A stretch of 64,000 nt of DNA from the NCBI RefSeq assembly GCF_000482545.1, contig NZ_KI519455.1, forward strand, positions 372,001 to 436,000. The letters are read 5' to 3'. Position numbers and translations under genes: made by a program. The notes below the pieces were generated by a model that searched no databases, was not told where the DNA came from, and was given only the letters and a program-made list of their open reading frames with translations. Shown here in pieces: positions 33,251 to 41,812 of this stretch; position 1 is the stretch's first letter; each line of letters starts with the position of its first letter. The stretch is from Arthrobacter sp. 35W. GTDB lineage: Bacteria > Actinomycetota > Actinomycetes > Actinomycetales > Micrococcaceae.

Positions 33251-35268
33251 TATTGCTTTCCCGTCTTTCCGTCCCAGGGCACAAAGGATGCCAGGTCAAA
33301 GGTGTGTGCTTCCCCGCCGGTCCACTGCGCCGTCACCACCGTGCCATCCACGCGGACGTCGACGGCGGCGCGCAGCTCGGCCTCGGTGGGAGCCTCCCCG
33401 CGCGTGAGGGCGTGCAGCGCAAGGTGCACGCTGGGCTCGCCGGCCCGGGCCGGATCGATGGCGGCAGTCAGGAAGGGCACCACGTGGTGTCCGGCCAGGG
33501 CGTTGTCGCCGCTGTAGGCAGCGGTGGCCGGCTGCTCCCAGCCGGAGAGTCCGACGACGGCGGCAAAGACGCCGTCGCCGTTCCGGGCCCAGGCCAGCGG
33601 GGCCAGCCCGTCGGTTTCAGAACCCGAGGTGCCGGCGTCGGGCATCGAATCCCCGGCCACGGCGGCCGAACCCTCGCGGAGCACATAGCCAGCCGCACCG
33701 TGCACCAGATGCGCCCGGAGTTCGTAGATGCCCTCCACCAGCGAGACGGTGGTGACGGCCGTGCCCGGCAGGGACGTGTTGTTCAGCTGCGGGATGTGGA
33801 CCGAGCCGCTCAGGGCACCGTCCACGCGGGTGCCGCGCAGCGAGCAGCGCCGGCTGGCCATGCCGTCGGCATCCACCAGGGCCAAATGGCCGTCGATGTT
33901 GTCCACCCAGGCAGCGCCCGTGCCGGGGGCTGTGTGCGTGGAATAGGAGAACTTGGCATAGTGCGGATCGTCCGGGTCCGTGCCCCAACCCACCGGCAGG
34001 CCGCAGTGGTCGCTGCCGTGGTTGGTCAGCCGGACCAGGTCCCCCGCGGTGCTGAAGGTCCAGCCGACGTCGGGCAGGGCGCGCTGGAGCGGGGCGCCGT
34101 CGGTGGGCTGAGCCTCCTCCTGCGCCGTCCAGACGGGGTGGTCCGCCGGCAGGGCCAGCCCGAGGAAGCCGATGCCGGCCAGGTACGGCGAGCCGAAACC
34201 GCTGTACTCCTGGCAGGAATCGAGGTGTTCGCGGTACCAGCCCAGACTGGGCGGGCCGTCGACGCCGACGCCCCGGTCGGTGAAGTTGGCCAGCACGCCT
34301 GAGGCCAGACGGCGGGTGGCGCCGGGCGCGAGCGGGTTGACCCCGGCCAATTCGGCGCACCAGAGTGCCCCCAGCACGGCGGTGCGGTAGGCCAGCGATC
34401 GCCCCACATGCAGCACGGCGCCGTCGTCGGCGTACATCAAGGACTGGGTTTCAATGAACGCCCCCAGCCGCTCCTTGCACCGGCGGCCCTCGTACGTGTC
34501 CTGCTGTCCCGTCATCTCGTACCAGGCCCACAGATACGGGTGGATGGCCCAGGCGTTGTAGTAGTCAATGGCGTGCTCGGGACCGTCCGTGTACCAGCCA
34601 TCGCCCAGGTACCAGGATTCCACCCGCGCAACATTGCGAGCCCCGGTGCAGCCGGAGACATCCTCCCCCACGGAGCGCAGGAAGCCCTCGGCCATGGCCG
34701 GGAAGAGCTGCCAGTTGTTGCCCCAGACCTCCAGCCGCGCATGGTGGCGCAGCCAATCGGCCACCTGCGTCTTCTCCTCGCGGGAGAAGCCCTCCCACAG
34801 CCAATCGCGGCTGATGTAGAGGGAGAAGGCAATGTTGGCGGCCTCGACGATCGAATTGGTGACACCCAGCAGCGGCGGCTTGCAGGTGACGCCCCGCGGC
34901 CAGGATTCGGGCCCAGCCGGGTCGGTGCCGGCCAGCAGAGCCTGCCGGTACCAGGCGGCCAGCTGCAGAGGGTCTTCGCCCTTGGCGCCGGCAAGGCGCG
35001 GCGCGGCCATCAGCAGGCTCCGGCCAATGGTCTCCATGCTTTCGCGGCGCTCGCCGTCGCGCGTCACACGCCCGGGCAGCACCGGCGCGGCGTGCAGTTC
35101 GCTGCTGTACCGGCGGATGTGGCCCAGCCAGTTGTCCGCGGTGGCCTCCCAGTGGCTGCGGGTCCACCCAGTGAAAGGTGAAAGGGCTGCATCCAGTGCG
35201 GGCAGAACGAACGGAGGCTGGGTCGCGGTCTCGGTCTGGGTCTCATTCTCGGTCTCGGTCTCGGTCAC
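33250..35268 (-). CDS. DUF2264 domain protein
   Basis: The 672-residue cytosolic protein fits DUF2264, a family of unknown function found in polysaccharide-use loci. Visible segments include MAAPRLAGAKG, VTNSIVEAANIAFSL, DGWYTDGPEHAIDYYNAWAIHPYLWAW and QEYSGFGSPYLAGIGFLGLALP. The N-terminal half looks all-helical, as in an (alpha/alpha)6 barrel of glycoside hydrolases and lyases, and the C-terminal half is beta-rich. A GTG at 35268 has AAGGA 8 nt upstream. The N-terminus TETETENETQTETATQ comes from hexanucleotide-like repeats and is probably disordered. Its close coupling to GH29 suggests that it is an enzyme for the same imported glycan. Confidence 0.85.
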   Translation of the reverse strand: MTETETENETQTETATQPPFVLPALDAALSPFTGWTRSHWEATADNWLGHIRRYSSELHAAPVLPGRVTRDGERRESMETIGRSLLMAAPRLAGAKGEDPLQLAAWYRQALLAGTDPAGPESWPRGVTCKPPLLGVTNSIVEAANIAFSLYISRDWLWEGFSREEKTQVADWLRHHARLEVWGNNWQLFPAMAEGFLRSVGEDVSGCTGARNVARVESWYLGDGWYTDGPEHAIDYYNAWAIHPYLWAWYEMTGQQDTYEGRRCKERLGAFIETQSLMYADDGAVLHVGRSLAYRTAVLGALWCAELAGVNPLAPGATRRLASGVLANFTDRGVGVDGPPSLGWYREHLDSCQEYSGFGSPYLAGIGFLGLALPADHPVWTAQEEAQPTDGAPLQRALPDVGWTFSTAGDLVRLTNHGSDHCGLPVGWGTDPDDPHYAKFSYSTHTAPGTGAAWVDNIDGHLALVDADGMASRRCSLRGTRVDGALSGSVHIPQLNNTSLPGTAVTTVSLVEGIYELRAHLVHGAAGYVLREGSAAVAGDSMPDAGTSGSETDGLAPLAWARNGDGVFAAVVGLSGWEQPATAAYSGDNALAGHHVVPFLTAAIDPARAGEPSVHLALHALTRGEAPTEAELRAAVDVRVDGTVVTAQWTGGEAHTFDLASFVPWDGKTGKQ

Positions 35269-35297
35269 TAACTTGGTCCTTTGGTTCCTGCTGCTGT

Positions 35298-35329
35298 ACT
35301 GGATTAATGCTGCACTGGACTAATGCTGC
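35298..35329. repeat. Tandem 16-bp direct repeat
   Basis: ACTGGATTAATGCTGC is followed directly by ACTGGACTAATGCTGC, one mismatch in 16. It lies just upstream of the DUF2264 start in the intercistronic gap. Confidence 0.7.
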
Positions 35330-35337
35330 TCCACCAT

Positions 35338-35380
35338 CCGGCGGCGCCCGCCCCCGGCAAAAGGGGCCGGCCGCCGCCGG
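35338..35380 (-). terminator. Intercistronic hairpin after the binding-protein gene
   Basis: CCGGCGGCG (35338-35346) pairs with CGCCGCCGG (35372-35380), and the interior can pair further around AAAA. It lies 20 nt after the stop of the solute-binding protein gene. Such hairpins often protect the binding-protein mRNA and reduce read-through to later genes. Confidence 0.6.
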
Positions 35381-35400
35381 ACGGCGGTGCAAGGGGAGTG

Positions 35401-37053
35401 CTAGGAGGCCAGGGCCTGCTCGTACTCGCCGCGGATGGTGTCGCCGCCGCTGGTCTTCCAGGCTGCGATGGCGGCCTTCAAGCCGGCCATGTCGCCGCGG
35501 CCCGCAATGAAGGCGGTGGCGGCGTCGGAGACCGGCTGGCCCAGCTTGGAGCCCTGCGAGGAGTCCGTCGGGCTGAACAGCGTCTCACAGGGGTTGGCCA
35601 CACCGAGGGGGATCAGCTTGGAATAGGCGCTGTGCAGCGTGGTGGCGATCTCCTTGTTGGAGGGATCGAACACCACCTGCTGCGGGGCGGCCAGGTACTT
35701 CCACGGCACGGCGGTGTCCAGCAGTCCGCGCTCGGTGGCGATCGGGTTGCCGTTGCCGTCCAGTGTGTAGTCGGTGCCCTCGACGCCGTAGTTGAGCAGC
35801 AGGTACTCCTCGCTGCCAAACGGTGCGGCCAGGAAGTTGGCCACCCCCAGAACCTCCTTCAGCTTCGCCTCGTCGTTCTGCTTGAGCATGACGGTGCCGA
35901 AGGTGACGTTGTCCAGCCAGGTCTGGGCCTTGCCGCCGTCGTGCCCGAACGGGATGAACGGCACGGCCTTGTTGGCCGGGTTGGCGGCGGGCAGCGAGCG
36001 GCCGTAGCCGGTGGGGCCGGTGTAGGCAGGCAGTCCGTCGTAGATCATGGCGACCTTGCCGGCGATGAAGGCGTTGACCATCTGCGACTTGGTCCAGCCC
36101 TCGGAGCCGGGTACGTACAGGCCATCCTTGTAGAGCTTGGCGGCGAACTCGATCGCGGCCAGGTACTCCTCGGTCTCGAAGGCTCGGGTGAGCTTGCCGC
36201 CGTCGTTGCGCCACACATTCGGGGTGCGGAAGATGTGGTGCAGCATGGTCAGCCCAAACTTGGTGCTGCCCAGGGCCCACTGGTTGTTGGCCGGATCCGT
36301 CAGCGCGGTGGCGACGCGGTAGAAATCGTCCTTGTCCTTGATATCCGCGGTGGAGGAGACACCCACCTTCTCCAGCATGGTCTGGTTCACGAAGCCGGAG
36401 CCGCCGGTGAGGTTGCGCGGGATGGGCAGCGAGTAGATCTTGCCGGCCTGGACGGTGTTCTTCCAGAAGATCTCCGGGATGGCCGCCAGGTTGGGGTACG
36501 CGGCAATCTTGTCGCCACCGAGGTAGGGGGTCAGATCGGCGCATTTGGCCTGCAGGAACTCGATGGTGTCCTTGACGGCGGAGCCGTTGTTCAGCATCAG
36601 GTCCGGCAGATCGCCGCCGGCCACCACGGTGTTGAACTTCGTGTCGTAGTCATCGGAGGAGACGGAGGTGATCTCCACGGTGCCGCCCAGACGCTCCTCG
36701 ATGGCCTGCCAGGCCGGGTTGGAACCGCGGCCGTTGGGGGCGGTTCCGAAGAGGTTGGTGATCGCCGTGATCTTGGTGCCGTTCAGCGGCGCCTTCTCCA
36801 CACTGCGGAAGGCCTTGGGGTACTTGAAGAACGCGGAGGGAACGCCGTCGGCGGTGCCGGCGATGTCCGCGGCCTGGGCCTTCAGCGGAATCGTGGTGGG
36901 CAGCAGGGCATCGGAGGCGTTGGAGACGCCGGCCACCGTGCGCTGGCCGCAGGCAGCCAGGGACCCGGCGCCAAAGAGGGCCAGGGCGCCGACGCCGGCC
37001 ACGGAGAGGAAGTTGCGGCGGCTGGGGCCGGCGGGACGGGTTGCTGCATTCAT
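35401..37053 (-). CDS. Carbohydrate ABC transporter substrate-binding lipoprotein, LplA-like
   Basis: The 550-residue protein has a Tat-like motif (SRRNFL at 11-16) and a lipobox LAAC with Cys35. Its length and the FLQAKCADLTPYLGGDKIAAYPNLAAIPEIFW-type segment are typical of the large LplA/YtcQ-type binding proteins that pair with LplB/LplC permeases. These systems import complex oligosaccharides such as alginate, rhamnogalacturonan or N-glycan fragments. The gene follows its two permeases in the minus-strand operon with a gap of about 53 bp. No ATPase gene is present, so a shared ATPase is expected. The ligand is likely a fucosylated or related oligosaccharide, by context. Confidence 0.92.
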   Translation of the reverse strand: MNAATRPAGPSRRNFLSVAGVGALALFGAGSLAACGQRTVAGVSNASDALLPTTIPLKAQAADIAGTADGVPSAFFKYPKAFRSVEKAPLNGTKITAITNLFGTAPNGRGSNPAWQAIEERLGGTVEITSVSSDDYDTKFNTVVAGGDLPDLMLNNGSAVKDTIEFLQAKCADLTPYLGGDKIAAYPNLAAIPEIFWKNTVQAGKIYSLPIPRNLTGGSGFVNQTMLEKVGVSSTADIKDKDDFYRVATALTDPANNQWALGSTKFGLTMLHHIFRTPNVWRNDGGKLTRAFETEEYLAAIEFAAKLYKDGLYVPGSEGWTKSQMVNAFIAGKVAMIYDGLPAYTGPTGYGRSLPAANPANKAVPFIPFGHDGGKAQTWLDNVTFGTVMLKQNDEAKLKEVLGVANFLAAPFGSEEYLLLNYGVEGTDYTLDGNGNPIATERGLLDTAVPWKYLAAPQQVVFDPSNKEIATTLHSAYSKLIPLGVANPCETLFSPTDSSQGSKLGQPVSDAATAFIAGRGDMAGLKAAIAAWKTSGGDTIRGEYEQALAS

Positions 37054-37106
37054 TGAAATTACCCTTCTCTAAAAGATCTGGTTTGGCACAGCTGGCAGGA
37101 CGGGCG

Positions 37107-38063
37107 TCAGCCCTTGATGGCGCCGGTGAGGACGCCCTTGGTGAAGTAGCGCTGCAGGAACGGGAAGACGATCACGATCGGCAGCAGGGAGACCACGACG
37201 ACGGCCATCTGGATGGCCTGGGACGGCACGGCGATCTCCGCCACGGCCCCGGCGTCGCCCATGGGTTGGCCCAGCAGCACGTACTGGCGCAGGATCATGG
37301 ACAGCGGCCACTTGTCATCGTTGAGGTAGAGCATCGCGTTGAAGAAGGCGTTCCAGTAGCTGACGGCGTAGAACAGGCCGACGACGGCGAGCACACCCTT
37401 GGAGAGCGGGAGCACCATCTGGACGAGGATGCGGAAGTCCCCGGCGCCGTCGATCTTGGCGGCCTCGAAGAGCTCCTGCGGCAGGTTCATGAAGAACGAG
37501 CGCACCACCACCAGGTTGAAGGCGCTCATCAACGTGGGCAGCACCAGGGCCGCGTAGGAGTTGAGCAGGCCCAGCTCCTTGACCATCAGGAAGGAGGGGA
37601 TGATGCCAGGGCTGAACAGCATGGTGAACAGCGCCGTCATCAGGAAGAAGCGCCCGCCCACCAGGTTCCGCCGGGACAGTCCGTAGGCCATGGCCACGGT
37701 GACCACCAGAGACAGCGCCGTGCCGATCAGGGTGATCAGCAGCGAGCGGACCAGCGCGTTGGTGACCACCCCGCCGGCAAAGATGGTCTGGTAGGCGGCC
37801 AGCGTCGGTTCCTTAGGGAAGAGCACCAGGCCGTTGTTGTTGGCAATCTCCGTCTGGCTGGACAGGCTGGTGGCCAGCACGGCAAAGAGCGGGTAGAGCG
37901 CCATGAAGCAGATGGCCACGATCAGAATGGCCTTGCCCAGCTGCATCGCGGGCTTGGGCTTCTCCATCCAGACGGGTCGCTCGTTGCCGGCCTCCCAGCG
38001 CTGGCGCAGCGTGGGGCGCGGGGCGCGCAGGGCGTTACTTGGATTTGCCACTGGAGTAGACAC
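37107..38063 (-). CDS. Carbohydrate ABC transporter permease, LplC/YtcP-like
   Basis: The 318-residue protein has six TM segments. The EAA loop reads LFEAAKIDGAGDFRILVQMVLPL in the second half, and the C-terminus ends QRYFTKGVLTGAIKG, the standard ending of this family. The frame starts with a GTG at 38063 that overlaps the upstream permease by 29 bp; a GTG at 38051 is an alternative with better ribosome-binding spacing. It works with the LplB-like permease and the lipoprotein encoded next. It belongs to the operon controlled from the promoter near 39350. Confidence 0.93.
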   Translation of the reverse strand: MSTPVANPSNALRAPRPTLRQRWEAGNERPVWMEKPKPAMQLGKAILIVAICFMALYPLFAVLATSLSSQTEIANNNGLVLFPKEPTLAAYQTIFAGGVVTNALVRSLLITLIGTALSLVVTVAMAYGLSRRNLVGGRFFLMTALFTMLFSPGIIPSFLMVKELGLLNSYAALVLPTLMSAFNLVVVRSFFMNLPQELFEAAKIDGAGDFRILVQMVLPLSKGVLAVVGLFYAVSYWNAFFNAMLYLNDDKWPLSMILRQYVLLGQPMGDAGAVAEIAVPSQAIQMAVVVVSLLPIVIVFPFLQRYFTKGVLTGAIKG

Positions 38064-39156
38064 CTTCCTGTCCGAAGAAATGGGCGAGCTTGTTGGCCCC
38101 GAGCACCAGGAACAGTCCCACGATGCCCTTCACGAGTCCGACGGCGGCGGCCGGCCCCCATTGGCCGTCCTGGATGCCGTGGAAGTAGACGTAGGTGTCC
38201 AGCACCTCGCCGGCGCCCGGGCCGACGTTGTCGCGCTGGAGCACAATCTGTTCAAAGCCCACGGAGAGGATGCTGCCCAGGTTCAGGATCAGCAGCAGGA
38301 TGACCACGGGCATGATGCCAGGCATCGTGATGTTCCACATCCGGTGCCACGGGCCGGCACCGTCGACGGCGGCGGCCTCGTAGAGCTCCTGGTCCACGTT
38401 CATCAGGGCGGCCAGGAAGATGATGGTGCCCCAGCCGGCGTCCTTCCAGACGGACTGGATGGTGACAAGGAACGGGAAGAACTCCGGAGTGGTCATGGCG
38501 TCGAAGCGCGGCAGGCCCAAGCTTTGCAGCACATGCGGCACCACACCCGTGGCGCCGAGGATCTCGGAGAAGACGGCCACGATGATCACCCAGCCGATGA
38601 AGTGCGGCAGGTAGACGACGCTCTGGACGAACTTGCGGATCCGCTTGGACATGATGGAGTTCAGCAGCAAGGCCAGCATGATCGGCACCGGGAAGAAGAG
38701 CACCAGCTGCAGGCCGGTGATCACCAGGGTGTTGCGCAGGGCCACCCAGAACGCCGCGTCCTTGAACATCGCGGAGAAGTTGTCCAGCCCCACCCAGACG
38801 CTGTCCACGAAGCCCAGGTACGGCTTGTAGTCCAGGAAGGCGATGATGTTGCCGGCCAGCGGGACGTAGTGGAACACCACAAAGTAGGCGAAGCCGGGCA
38901 GGATCAGCGCGAGCATCACCTTGTCGCGGCGGATGCGGCTCCACAGCGATCCGCGGCGCTGGGCCGCCGTCCTGGCATTCCTGGCGCCGCCGGACCGCTT
39001 CCCGGTTTTGCTGGGCTTGCCGTGCTTGCTGTGCTCTCCGGGGTTGCCGGCCTTGCCCGACTTCTCCGGGGCACCGGGGGCCTGGGCGCTGCCGGGCAGA
39101 ACGGATGCCGGCCCGGCGGAGCCGGCCGGATCAAGTGTTTTGCTACTGCTGCTCAT
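38035..39156 (-). CDS. Carbohydrate ABC transporter permease, LplB/YtcO-like
   Basis: The 373-residue protein has a long, Gly/Ser/Lys-rich cytoplasmic N-terminus of about 75 residues, then six TM segments (KVMLALILPGFAYFVVFHYVPLAG and on). The EAA loop reads LYEAAAVDGAGPWHRMWNITMPG. The long N-terminal tail is unusual but common in this subfamily. The ATG at 39156 follows AGAGGACTTGT. It is the first gene of the six-gene minus-strand operon, with a leader of about 160 nt from the predicted promoter. It forms the channel with the following permease. Confidence 0.93.
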   Translation of the reverse strand: MSSSSKTLDPAGSAGPASVLPGSAQAPGAPEKSGKAGNPGEHSKHGKPSKTGKRSGGARNARTAAQRRGSLWSRIRRDKVMLALILPGFAYFVVFHYVPLAGNIIAFLDYKPYLGFVDSVWVGLDNFSAMFKDAAFWVALRNTLVITGLQLVLFFPVPIMLALLLNSIMSKRIRKFVQSVVYLPHFIGWVIIVAVFSEILGATGVVPHVLQSLGLPRFDAMTTPEFFPFLVTIQSVWKDAGWGTIIFLAALMNVDQELYEAAAVDGAGPWHRMWNITMPGIMPVVILLLILNLGSILSVGFEQIVLQRDNVGPGAGEVLDTYVYFHGIQDGQWGPAAAVGLVKGIVGLFLVLGANKLAHFFGQEGVYSSGKSK

Positions 39157-39302
39157 ACAAGTCCTCTATCTGTCCCGTCTGCGTCTGTTCAATCGCCCGA
39201 ATCCCTCAAGCCGGGGTCGGGCCCCGCTGGGTTTCGGTCCGGTGGGCGGGGCATCCGATGCACCGGCACGCATCGGGAGTCCATCACTCCCAAAGCTGCA
39301 AA

Positions 39303-39320
39303 ATAGTAAACGCTTACTAT
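39303..39320. promoter_or_regulatory. LacI-type operator for the ABC/GH29 operon
   Basis: ATAGTAAACGCTTACTAT is palindromic around the CG at 39311-39312 except at one position pair. It begins 6 bp beyond the -10 box of the minus-strand promoter, so a bound repressor would sit at +1. Confidence 0.85.
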
Positions 39321-39326
39321 GGAAGT

Positions 39327-39356
39327 AACGTACAGATCGCCCCCATGTGATGTCAA
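39327..39356 (-). promoter_or_regulatory. Predicted promoter of the ABC/GH29 operon
   Basis: On the minus strand, consensus TTGACA (39356-39351) and TACGTT (39332-39327) are 18 bp apart. The operator follows immediately. Confidence 0.72.
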
Positions 39357-39462
39357 CAACATCTTGGGGATTCCTGGAATCGAATAGAGAATCCCTTGAT
39401 TTGCATGGATTTCCGTTGCCAGCGACCTCTAAACCTCCCCGCCCGGCACCTCCGGTTCGGGA

Positions 39463-39492
39463 TTGACAGCCACATTCCAGGAGTTCTACTGT
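39463..39492 (+). promoter_or_regulatory. Predicted promoter of the dehydrogenase/LacI pair
   Basis: TTGACA (39463-39468) and TACTGT (39487-39492) are separated by 18 bp. The operator starts 8 bp later. Confidence 0.7.
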
Positions 39493-39499
39493 GTTGATC

Positions 39500-39517
39500 G
39501 TAGTAAGCGTTTACTAT
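39500..39517. promoter_or_regulatory. LacI-type operator for the dehydrogenase/LacI pair
   Basis: GTAGTAAGCGTTTACTAT is the reverse complement of the 39303 operator except at one end base. Its position relative to the promoter mirrors that site, so one repressor should control both directions. Confidence 0.85.
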
Positions 39518-39571
39518 CGGTTTCTGGACCACAAGGAAGCCGCAGGCAGTCAGAGAAGGTGAGCCAGGACG

Positions 39572-40597
39572 TTGACAGGGAACAGTGCCGGCAGCGGCGT
39601 AGTGAAGGCCGCCTTCGTGATGGCGCCGAAGAATCTGCCCACGCTCTTCAGCGGCGACGACGTCGAGCGCCTGGCCGCCACCGTCCAGCTCCTCTCCCCC
39701 TCCCCCATCGACAGCTTTGACGAACCCGGCGTGAGGGAGCTGCTGGCCGACGTCGAGCTGCTCGTGACTGGATGGGGAGCCCCCGCCATCGATGCCGCCG
39801 AGTTGGACGCCATGCCCCGGCTGCGCGCCATCGTGCACGCTGCCGGAACCGTCAAGACCTTCCTGACCGATGCTGTCTTTGAGCGCGGCATCCAGGTTTC
39901 CTCCTCGGCCGCGGCCAACGCCGTACCGGTGGCCGAGTTCACCTTTGCCGCCATCGTGATGGGCCTCAAGCGCAGCAGCCGTTTCACCCACCAGCTCAGG
40001 ACCACGGGACGAAGCCGCACCACGGAGGGCATGCCGCCGCTGGGCACCCACGGTGTAGTCATCGGCATCGTCGGCGCCTCCCGGGTGGGGCGCGCCGTCG
40101 TCGGCCTGCTGGCCAACCTGGATGCCACGGTGCTGGTGCACGACCCCTACCTCAGCACGCTGGAAGCGGCCGAGCTGGGCGTGGAACTGGTGGAGCTGGA
40201 TGAGCTCTGCCGGCGTTCGGATGTGGTGAGCCTTCACGCCCCGGCCACCGAGGCGACGGCCAAGATGATCGGCGCGGCCCAGCTGGCCGCCATGAAGGAC
40301 GGCGCCGTGGTCATCAACACCGCCCGCGGCTCCCTTCTCGACACCGCCGCCTTGACGGCGGAGGTGGCTGCGGGGCGGCTGGACGCCTATCTGGACGTCA
40401 CGGACCCCGAGCCGCTCCCGGCCGATTCGGTGCTGTTCACCCTGCCCAACGTGGTGGTCACGCCGCACATCGCCGGCGCCCTGGGCAACGAAATCCACCG
40501 GCTGGGCCACCAGGCCGTGACCGAAGTGGAGCGTTTTGCCCAAGGCTTGCCGCTGGCCTTCCCGGTAATTGCCGCCGATCTTGCAAGAATCGCGTAG
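39572..40597 (+). CDS. D-isomer specific 2-hydroxyacid dehydrogenase family protein
   Basis: The protein has up to 341 residues. Its C-terminal half has the NAD-binding segment GIVGASRVGRAVVGLLANLDATV, catalytic-region NTARGSLLDTAAL with the arginine, and the histidine in VVTPHIAGALGNE. The family interconverts 2-hydroxy and 2-keto acids using NAD(P)H. The frame starts with a TTG at 39572 (AAGGTGA 9 nt upstream). Comparison with the paralog at 58705 suggests that the true N-terminus could be the GTG at 39602. It overlaps the downstream LacI start by one base. Its presence in the glycan locus suggests a step in sugar-acid metabolism. Confidence 0.87.
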   Translation: MTGNSAGSGVVKAAFVMAPKNLPTLFSGDDVERLAATVQLLSPSPIDSFDEPGVRELLADVELLVTGWGAPAIDAAELDAMPRLRAIVHAAGTVKTFLTDAVFERGIQVSSSAAANAVPVAEFTFAAIVMGLKRSSRFTHQLRTTGRSRTTEGMPPLGTHGVVIGIVGASRVGRAVVGLLANLDATVLVHDPYLSTLEAAELGVELVELDELCRRSDVVSLHAPATEATAKMIGAAQLAAMKDGAVVINTARGSLLDTAALTAEVAAGRLDAYLDVTDPEPLPADSVLFTLPNVVVTPHIAGALGNEIHRLGHQAVTEVERFAQGLPLAFPVIAADLARIA

Positions 40598-41691
40598 TGA
40601 AGCAAAACAACGTGCCGGCTGCCTCCCCCCTGCCCCCGCAGCGCAGTGGTGTGACCATCACCGACGTCGCCACCTCCGCCGGGGTCTCGGTGGCCACCGT
40701 CTCGCGCGCACTCAGCGGCAACTACCCCGTGGCGGCGGCCACCCGTGAACGCGTCCAGCACGCCGTCGCTGCTCTGGGATATGTGGCCAACGCCCATGCG
40801 CGGGCCCTTGCCGGAGCCACCACCCGCACGGTGGGCATCATCATCAATGACGTGGCCGACCCCTTCTTTGCGTACATCGCCCGCGGCGTTGAGCGCCAGG
40901 CCAGCGCCGAGGGCCGCCTGTGCCTGATCATGGCCACGCACGGGGACAAGGAACGCGAACTGGCCCTGGTGGACCTGCTGCGTGAACAGCGCACCGACGC
41001 CGTCATTCTGGTGGGCGGCGCCTCCGACGATCCCCGCTACCGCAAGCAGATGGCGGACCGCGCCCGCGCACTGGATGCGGATGGCTCCGTACTGGTCCTG
41101 TGCGGGCGCCCCTCCCTCGGCCCCAATGTGCCGACCAAGACGGTGGGCTACGACAACGAGGGCGGCGCGTTCGCCATGACCGACTACCTCATCTCCCAGG
41201 GCCACCGCCGGATCCTGTACGTGGGCGGCCCGCAGAACTTCTCCACCACGGCCGCCCGGCTGGCGGGCTTCCGCCGCGCGCTGGCGGCCCGCGGCATCGA
41301 ACACGATCCCGCACTGGTCCACGAGGGTGCCTTCGGCCGCGGCTTTGGCTACTCCCGCATGAAGGAAATCCTCGCCACGTCCCTGGACTTCACCGCCGTC
41401 TTTGCCGCGAACGACATGGTGGCCGCCGGCGTCCTGCAGGCCCTGGAGGAGCAGGGGCTGCGCGTCCCCGAAGATGTCTCGCTGGTGGGCTACGACGACG
41501 TCCCGCTCGCCAACGAACTGCGCCCGCGGCTGACCACCGTCCATGTGCCGTTGGAGGACATGGGCCGCGAATCCGTCCGGCTGGCCCTGGCCGATTCCGC
41601 CCACGACACCGGTGCCTCCTCGGACAACACCATCACCGTGGGCACGCACATCGTTCTGCGCAACTCGGTCGCACCGCTCGCCCCCCGCTGA
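40597..41691 (+). CDS. LacI family repressor of the GH29/DUF2264 locus
   Basis: The 364-residue protein has an N-terminal tail of about 17 residues, the LacI HTH (TITDVATSAGVSVATVSRALSG), a hinge with the AALGYVANAHARALAGA segment, and the effector domain from TVGIIINDVADPFFAYI. The GTG at 40597 overlaps the dehydrogenase stop (TAGTG), so it is translationally coupled. Palindromic operators at 39303 and 39500 lie in the promoter region of its operon and of the divergent ABC operon, making it the best candidate for both. A second LacI at 30862 is in the ABC operon. The inducer is unknown. Confidence 0.9.
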   Translation: MKQNNVPAASPLPPQRSGVTITDVATSAGVSVATVSRALSGNYPVAAATRERVQHAVAALGYVANAHARALAGATTRTVGIIINDVADPFFAYIARGVERQASAEGRLCLIMATHGDKERELALVDLLREQRTDAVILVGGASDDPRYRKQMADRARALDADGSVLVLCGRPSLGPNVPTKTVGYDNEGGAFAMTDYLISQGHRRILYVGGPQNFSTTAARLAGFRRALAARGIEHDPALVHEGAFGRGFGYSRMKEILATSLDFTAVFAANDMVAAGVLQALEEQGLRVPEDVSLVGYDDVPLANELRPRLTTVHVPLEDMGRESVRLALADSAHDTGASSDNTITVGTHIVLRNSVAPLAPR

Positions 41692-41812
41692 CCGCCGTCG
41701 TCCGGCCCTGTCCCTGCACCTGCACCCGGGTTTAAGATCAAAGCAGCCACGGTCTGGGGAGGACGGCGGAGGCTCCGACGTCGACCGGGTGCAGACTCGC
41801 GGGAGACAAGCC

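Larger units (their letters stand above)
39157..39571. promoter_or_regulatory. Divergent control region of the GH29/DUF2264 locus
   Basis: This 415-bp gap separates the ABC operon from the dehydrogenase/LacI operon. It holds two outward promoters, each with an 18-bp palindromic operator at the start point. The rest appears to be untranslated leader. No small gene or riboswitch was seen. Confidence 0.75.
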
